A DNA stretch of 64,000 nucleotides from Maritimibacter sp. REDSEA-S28_B5 (GTDB lineage Bacteria > Pseudomonadota > Alphaproteobacteria > Rhodobacterales > Rhodobacteraceae): assembly GCA_001626765.1 (NCBI GenBank), contig LUOO01000040.1:1-64000 (forward strand). Reading direction: 5' to 3'. Made by a program: the position numbers and the translations under genes. Positions within the stretch are counted from its first letter, which is position 1. Each line of letters begins with the position of its first letter. Shown piece by piece: positions 59,343-64,000 of this stretch. The notes below the pieces were generated by a model. That model was not told where the DNA came from. It saw only the letters and a program-made list of their open reading frames with translations, and ran no database searches.

Positions 59343-59768
59343 ATGACCGCCGACGACATCATCGCCGCCTTGTCGCTGGCCCCCCATCCCGAGGGCGGAT
59401 GGTTTCGCGAGATCCTGCGCCTGCCTGATCCAGAGGGCGAGCGCGATCTGTCCACGACGATCCATTTCCTGTTGAAGGCGGGCGAGCGCAGCCATTGGCA
59501 CCGGGTGGATGCGGATGAGCAGTGGATCCACCTCGGTGGCGCGCCCCTAATCCTTTCCGTGGCGGCCGATGCGATGGGCCCTGCCCGCGACCTGCGGCTC
59601 TCTCCTCTCGCCCAAGGTGGAAGCCAAACACATGTCGTGCCCGCCCATCACTGGCAGGCGGCTCAGAGCGAGGGAACCTTTACCCTCGTCGCCTGCACCG
59701 TTGCGCCGGGGTTTCGCTTCGAGGGCTTCGAACTGGCCGCCCCCGGCTTTGACATTCCGCGCGGCTAA
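59343..59768 (+). CDS. Cupin DUF985 family protein
   Basis: This 141-residue small cupin has HPEGGWFREILR, the metal-binding HWHRVDADEQWIHLGG and GFDI at the end. Relatives bind a metal or sugar-like ligand; the function is unknown. It is followed by a bidirectional terminator and convergent secF. Confidence 0.86.
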   Translation: MTADDIIAALSLAPHPEGGWFREILRLPDPEGERDLSTTIHFLLKAGERSHWHRVDADEQWIHLGGAPLILSVAADAMGPARDLRLSPLAQGGSQTHVVPAHHWQAAQSEGTFTLVACTVAPGFRFEGFELAAPGFDIPRG

Positions 59769-59780
59769 GCCCCAAAAGAA

Positions 59781-59809
59781 AACGCCCCCCGGCGGGACCG
59801 GAGGGCGTT
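59781..59809. terminator. Bidirectional terminator between the DUF985 gene and secF
   Basis: AACGCCC/GGGCGTT with inner CCGG/CCGG (one C-A mismatch) around CGGGA, followed by CTTT on the plus strand and preceded by AAAAGAA (so TTCTTTT on the minus strand). It fits both convergent genes. Confidence 0.8.
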
Positions 59810-59830
59810 CTTTACCGTCGGACGAGCGGC

Positions 59831-60796
59831 TTACGGATCGGTGGTGAACTGCGTCCCCGCCTCGGCATCCGCCTTGGTCCAGTCGCGCTTCACCCCGAGA
59901 CGCAGCACGAGCTCCGAGGCCACGAAGGTCGAGGAATACGTCCCGACCACGATGCCCCAGATCATCGCAAAGACGAAGCCACGGATCACGTCGCCGCCCA
60001 GCACGAAGAGCGAGATGAGCGCGATCAGCGTGGTGAAGGACGTCATGAAGGAGCGCGCCAGCGTCTCGTTGATCGAGAGGTTCAGAAGCTCCTTGAGGTC
60101 CATTTTCTTGTAGCGCCGCAGGTTCTCGCGCACCCGGTCAAAGACGACCACGGTGTCGTTCAGCGAATAACCCACGATGGTCAGGAGCGCCGCGATGATG
60201 GCCAGGTCAAAGCGGATCTGAAGCGCGGCGAAGATTCCGATGGTCAGCGTGATGTCATGGACGAGCGCAAGCACGGCACCGACCGAGAACTGCCATTCGA
60301 AGCGCAGCCAGATATAGACGAGCACGGTGCCGATGGCGGCCAGAACCGCCTCGACCGCCGTCCAGATCAGCTCGCCCGACACCTTGGGCCCGACGCTTTC
60401 GACGGCGGCAAAGGTCAGCTCGGGGTCGACGGCGTTCAAGGCGGTGCGCACCTCGGCAATCTGCTCGGGCGTGATCGCCTCGTCCGCGTTCTGTGCGCCG
60501 ATACGGATCGAGGCTACGTTGCGGTCCGCGCCGAAGGTCGAATCGAAAACCTCGGTGATCGACACGTCGCCCAGATCGAGCGGCGTCAGCGCGTCGCGGT
60601 AGGCACCCACGTCCACCGCTGCCGGGCTTTCGGTCCGGATCGAGGTGCCGCCCTTGAAATCGACGCCGAAGTTCAGCCCGAAAGCGAAGAAGGCGACGAT
60701 GGACAGGACGAAGAGCACCCCGGACAGGCCGAGCGTGTAGCGGGAGCGACCGAAGAAGTCGATGTTGGTCACATCGGGTATGATTTTGAGACGCAT
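59831..60796 (-). CDS. secF: Protein translocase subunit SecF
   Basis: This 321-residue inner-membrane protein has six membrane segments and a periplasmic P1-like domain. Motifs are FGLNFGVDFKGGTSIRTE, YSLNDTVVVFDRVRENLRR and SFMTSFTTLIALISLFVLGGD. With SecD it uses the proton gradient to aid SecYEG export. One base separates it from secD. Confidence 0.96.
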   Translation of the reverse strand: MRLKIIPDVTNIDFFGRSRYTLGLSGVLFVLSIVAFFAFGLNFGVDFKGGTSIRTESPAAVDVGAYRDALTPLDLGDVSITEVFDSTFGADRNVASIRIGAQNADEAITPEQIAEVRTALNAVDPELTFAAVESVGPKVSGELIWTAVEAVLAAIGTVLVYIWLRFEWQFSVGAVLALVHDITLTIGIFAALQIRFDLAIIAALLTIVGYSLNDTVVVFDRVRENLRRYKKMDLKELLNLSINETLARSFMTSFTTLIALISLFVLGGDVIRGFVFAMIWGIVVGTYSSTFVASELVLRLGVKRDWTKADAEAGTQFTTDP

Positions 60797-60797
60797 G

Positions 60798-62465
60798 TCA
60801 GACCTCGATCGTTTTCGGACGGCGGCGTTCGAACCAGATGACGACCAAGAGGCGCGTCACGAAGATGGCGGTGAAGACCGAGGTCACGATCCCGAAGAGG
60901 AGCGTGACGGCAAAGCCCTTGACCGGCCCGGAGCCCATGAAGAACAGGATACCGGCGGTCAGCACCGTGGTTATGTTGGCGTCGAGAATGGCGCTCATCG
61001 CCTTTTCATAGCCCAGGTCGATGGCCCGCGCAGGTCCGCGCCCGTTGCGAATTTCTTCCCGGATACGTTCAAAGATCAGCACGTTCGCGTCGACCGCCAT
61101 ACCGATCGTCAGCACGATCCCCGCGATCCCGGGCAGCGTGAGCGTCGCCCCGATGGCCGAGAGAAGGCCAAAGAGCATCCCCACGTTGATCATGAGGGCG
61201 ATGTTGGCAAAGACACCGAAGAGCCCGTAGGAGGCGAACATCATCAGGATCACGCCGACAAAGCCGACGATGGCCGCAATCTTGCCCGCCTGAATGCTGT
61301 CTGCCCCCAGTTCCGGGCCGATGGTCCGTTCCTCGAGGAACGTCATCTCGGCCGGCAGGGCACCTGCGCGCAGCAGCACGGCGAGGTTCGTCGATTCCTC
61401 GACGTTGAAGTTCCCGGTGATGATGCCGGAGCCGCCCGTGATCGCCTCGTTGATCCGGGGCGCCGAGATGACCTCGTTATCCAGAACGATGGCGAAGGGC
61501 GAGCCCACGTTCTCGGCGGTGTAATCCCCGAAAAGCCGCGCGCCATGCGGGTTGAAGCGGAAGTTGACGGCAGGCTGGCCGTTGCGGTCAAAGGCGGGCT
61601 GCGCGTCGACAAGATCCTCGCCGGTCACGACCGGGCGATCCTCGAGCACGTAATAGACGCCCTCCTCATCCGTCGAAGGCAGCAGCACATTGTTCGGTCC
61701 GGGGTTGGCATTGGCGTCCCCCGTGCGGCTCAGAACTGGCTGGAAGGTAAGCTGCGCCGTGGTGCCGATGAGCGCCTTGAGTTCGTCCGCTGACCCCAGA
61801 CCCGGCACCTGGATGAGGATGCGATCCTCGCCCTGCCGCTGGATCGTCGGTTCCCGCGTGCCGACCTCGTCGACCCGGCGGCGGATGATCTCGAGCGACT
61901 GCTGGATCGTGCGGTCGTCCGTGGCGAGCTTTTCGGCCTCGGACAGTTCCACGACGATCTGGTCGCCTTCGACCGAAACCACGAAATCCGTCGACCCGGT
62001 GCCGGTGATCGAGATCACCGGCTGGGCCAGTTGCCGGACCAGCTCGGCGGCATCGTCGATGTTGTCGGTGTTTCCCACCTGGATACGCAGGGTGCCGTCG
62101 TCAGTCGGCATCTTGCGGATCGTGCCCACGACCGCGCGGCTTTCGCGCAGGATCGGAAAGACTTCGGCCCAGATCGAATCCATCCGCTGGTCATAGACCT
62201 GCGCGACCTGCACTTCTGCCAGCAGATGCGCGCCTCCGCGCAGGTCGAGACCAAGGTTCACGAGCTTCGAGGGCAGCCAGTCAGGCCAGGCCGACCGGTC
62301 CGCCGCCTGTTCCTCGGTCGCCGTCCCACCGGCAAGCTCGATGGCCTTGACCGCGTCGTTATGGGTCTCGACACGGGGGTAGAAAAGGTTGGGCGTGGCA
62401 TAGACCAGACCCAGCACGACGAGACCGATGATCACGATCCGTCTGAATAGCGAGATTTGCAGCAT
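60798..62465 (-). CDS. secD: Protein translocase subunit SecD
   Basis: This 555-residue partner of SecF has [15 protein letters not shown] in the periplasmic P1 region, [27 protein letters not shown], and six membrane segments including [23 protein letters not shown]. It sits downstream of yajC and 1 nt upstream of secF, the conserved export operon. Confidence 0.96.
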   Translation of the reverse strand: MLQISLFRRIVIIGLVVLGLVYATPNLFYPRVETHNDAVKAIELAGGTATEEQAADRSAWPDWLPSKLVNLGLDLRGGAHLLAEVQVAQVYDQRMDSIWAEVFPILRESRAVVGTIRKMPTDDGTLRIQVGNTDNIDDAAELVRQLAQPVISITGTGSTDFVVSVEGDQIVVELSEAEKLATDDRTIQQSLEIIRRRVDEVGTREPTIQRQGEDRILIQVPGLGSADELKALIGTTAQLTFQPVLSRTGDANANPGPNNVLLPSTDEEGVYYVLEDRPVVTGEDLVDAQPAFDRNGQPAVNFRFNPHGARLFGDYTAENVGSPFAIVLDNEVISAPRINEAITGGSGIITGNFNVEESTNLAVLLRAGALPAEMTFLEERTIGPELGADSIQAGKIAAIVGFVGVILMMFASYGLFGVFANIALMINVGMLFGLLSAIGATLTLPGIAGIVLTIGMAVDANVLIFERIREEIRNGRGPARAIDLGYEKAMSAILDANITTVLTAGILFFMGSGPVKGFAVTLLFGIVTSVFTAIFVTRLLVVIWFERRRPKTIEV

Positions 62466-62506
62466 ATGCCCTGCCCTGCTCTGTCTGTTCTATGGGTCGG
62501 AGCGCG

Positions 62507-62839
62507 TCAGGCTTCCGGTGCCGGTTCCGTCTTGGACACGACCTGCAACACGGCGGCACGGGTCATGCGCACCTTGACGCCCTCGGCGATCTCGACCTCA
62601 ATCTCGCCACCCTCTTTCACCTTGGAGACCTTGCCGATCAGCCCGCCCTGCGTGATGATCTGATCGCCCCGGCGCAGCGCGTCCCGCATCTTCTGATCGT
62701 CCTTGAGCTTTTTCTGCTGCGGACGAATGAGGAAGAAATACATGATCCCGAAGACGAGCAGCATCGGGATGAGCATGGAATTGAGAAGGCCCCCGGCGGG
62801 GGCGCCTGCGGCCTGCGCGAAAGCGGGCGATACGAACAT
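62507..62839 (-). CDS. yajC: Preprotein translocase subunit YajC
   Basis: This 110-residue protein has one membrane segment ([20 protein letters not shown]) followed by [29 protein letters not shown] and a basic beta-rich domain, diagnostic of YajC. It heads the yajC-secD-secF operon. Confidence 0.94.
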   Translation of the reverse strand: MFVSPAFAQAAGAPAGGLLNSMLIPMLLVFGIMYFFLIRPQQKKLKDDQKMRDALRRGDQIITQGGLIGKVSKVKEGGEIEVEIAEGVKVRMTRAAVLQVVSKTEPAPEA

Positions 62840-63112
62840 ATGGTGGTCCCTTGTTTTGGTTGGCCAAGCGGCCCTTGCGGTTCTTGGGCGACGGCCCTGT
62901 TTCTGACCCGTCCAGAGCGTCGCCAGAACGCCCTCGTTTGCTGGCGCGCACCCTATATGTGGCCCGGTGGGATGACAAGCAATGGCCGGTCACACGCGCG
63001 ACAGAGATATTGCGGGACGGCGCCTGCGGACGCAGCCCCTTTACGTCCCCGAAACCAATCGGGCATAAGCCCCGGCGAGAGATACAGCATCGGCGCCAGA
63101 AGGACCCAGACC

Positions 63113-64000
63113 ATGCACGACATCCGCACGATCCGCGAGAACCCCGAAGCCTTTGACGCCGCCATGGCGCGGCGGGGTCTGTCGGGCGTGTCGTCCGACG
63201 TGCTGGCTCTGGACGAGGCGCGCCGTGCGGCGATCCTCGCCTCCGAGACCGCGCAGGCCGCGGCGAACAAGGCGGCCAAGGCGATCGGTGCCGCCAAGGC
63301 GTCGGGCGACGACGCGGAGTTTGAACGGCTTCGCGCCGAAGTGGCCGACAAGAAGGCCGAGATCGGAAAGATGGGCGACGAGGCCAAGGCGCTCGACGAC
63401 AGGCTCTCGGCACTGCTCATGACGCTGCCCAACGTGATGGCCGACGACGTGCCCGAAGGCGCGGACGAGGACGACAACGAGGAACTGCGCCGCTGGGGCA
63501 CGCCGCGGGTGTTCGATTTCAAGCCGGTCGAGCATTACGAGATCGCGGGCGTGAAGGGCGGTCTGGACTTTGAGACCGCCGCGAAGCTCTCCGGCTCACG
63601 CTTCGTCGTGCTGCGCGGCGCGCTGGCGCGTATTCACCGCGCGCTCGCGCAGTTCATGATCGACACTCATGTGGACGACAACGGGTTGACCGAGGCAATC
63701 ACGCCAGTTCTGGTGCGCGAGGACATGATGCTGGGCACCGGGCAACTGCCGAAGTTCGGCGAGGACAGCTATCAGACCACGAACGGCTGGTGGCTCATCC
63801 CTACCGCCGAGGTGACGCTGACCAACTTCGTCAATGGCGAGGTCGTGGACGGCGCGACCCTGCCGCACCGCTATGTGGCGCATACCCAGTGCTTCCGCTC
63901 GGAAGCAGGCAGCGCGGGCAAGGACACGGCGGGGATGCTGCGCCAGCACCAGTTCGAGAAGGTCGAGATGGTGTCGGTCACGCGCCCGGAGGAGAGCGAG
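63113..64000 (+). CDS. serS: Seryl-tRNA synthetase (5' part, runs off the window)
   Basis: The first 296 residues are seen. They comprise the N-terminal coiled-coil arm ([14 protein letters not shown] onward, [20 protein letters not shown]) and the start of the class II catalytic core ([24 protein letters not shown], the motif-2 region [28 protein letters not shown]). It is divergent from yajC across 273 bp with no other gene. ATG 63113 has AGAAGGACC upstream. Confidence 0.96.
   Translation, partial: MHDIRTIRENPEAFDAAMARRGLSGVSSDVLALDEARRAAILASETAQAAANKAAKAIGAAKASGDDAEFERLRAEVADKKAEIGKMGDEAKALDDRLSALLMTLPNVMADDVPEGADEDDNEELRRWGTPRVFDFKPVEHYEIAGVKGGLDFETAAKLSGSRFVVLRGALARIHRALAQFMIDTHVDDNGLTEAITPVLVREDMMLGTGQLPKFGEDSYQTTNGWWLIPTAEVTLTNFVNGEVVDGATLPHRYVAHTQCFRSEAGSAGKDTAGMLRQHQFEKVEMVSVTRPEESE

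Overview
The window is high-GC chromosomal DNA from an alphaproteobacterium, most likely the Rhodobacteraceae/Roseobacter group. The evidence is a gene set and order typical of that family: chpT next to a DUF3553 gene, rplU-rpmA-GNAT-GNAT-obgE-proB-proA, the ornithine-lipid genes olsB-olsA, yajC-secD-secF next to serS, the long two-domain dCTP deaminase and an L21 protein with a helix-hairpin-helix tail. Most of the window is core genome. I see no phage, insertion sequence, CRISPR array or rRNA. Layout: 0-5.6 kb has the end of an unknown gene, tRNA-Pro(GGG), dcd, olsA/olsB, a DUF3553 protein, chpT and proA. 5.9-11.4 kb is the leftward proB/obgE/GNAT/rpmA/rplU block and a DUF2059 protein. 11.6-20.0 kb has tRNA-Ser(CGA), a small acetyltransferase, pirin, msrB, a MauG-like dihaem peroxidase, rlmE, a Ppx/GppA phosphatase and an MtrH-like methyltransferase. 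20.2-26.8 kb has a damaged lpd, DUF924, an MFS transporter, a damaged XRE-cupin regulator, an acyl-CoA synthetase and dusA. 27.2-35.9 kb is the one clear accessory module: a leftward operon of a TAXI binding protein (with an in-frame stop), a fused TRAP permease, a sulfatase, an aromatic-type aldehyde dehydrogenase and a thiamine-diphosphate enzyme, with a divergent LysR regulator. It looks like uptake and oxidation of an organic acid, possibly a sulfate ester, but the substrate cannot be read from sequence. 36.0-49.1 kb has a glutaredoxin-MauE fusion, holC/pepA (damaged), surA-pdxA-rsmA, anmK, tyrS, a BaiN-like flavoprotein, xthA, a nucleoside hydrolase and selO. 49.1-64 kb has membrane and transport genes, eno, a small DoxX/VOC operon, secF-secD-yajC and the start of serS. 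The most notable pattern is damage. Within about 35 kb there are four abrupt joins where coding sequence of roughly 30-180 nt appears to be missing (lpd, the XRE-cupin regulator, pepA/holC, GNAT/EamA), one nonsense codon (the TAXI protein), and a pepA-surA neighbourhood without the expected lptF-lptG-lptD. Several affected genes are usually conserved, so assembly error and true decay both need to be considered. Two copies of a shared 19-bp element behind GC hairpins sit between convergent genes and may be a family-specific 3'-end repeat.
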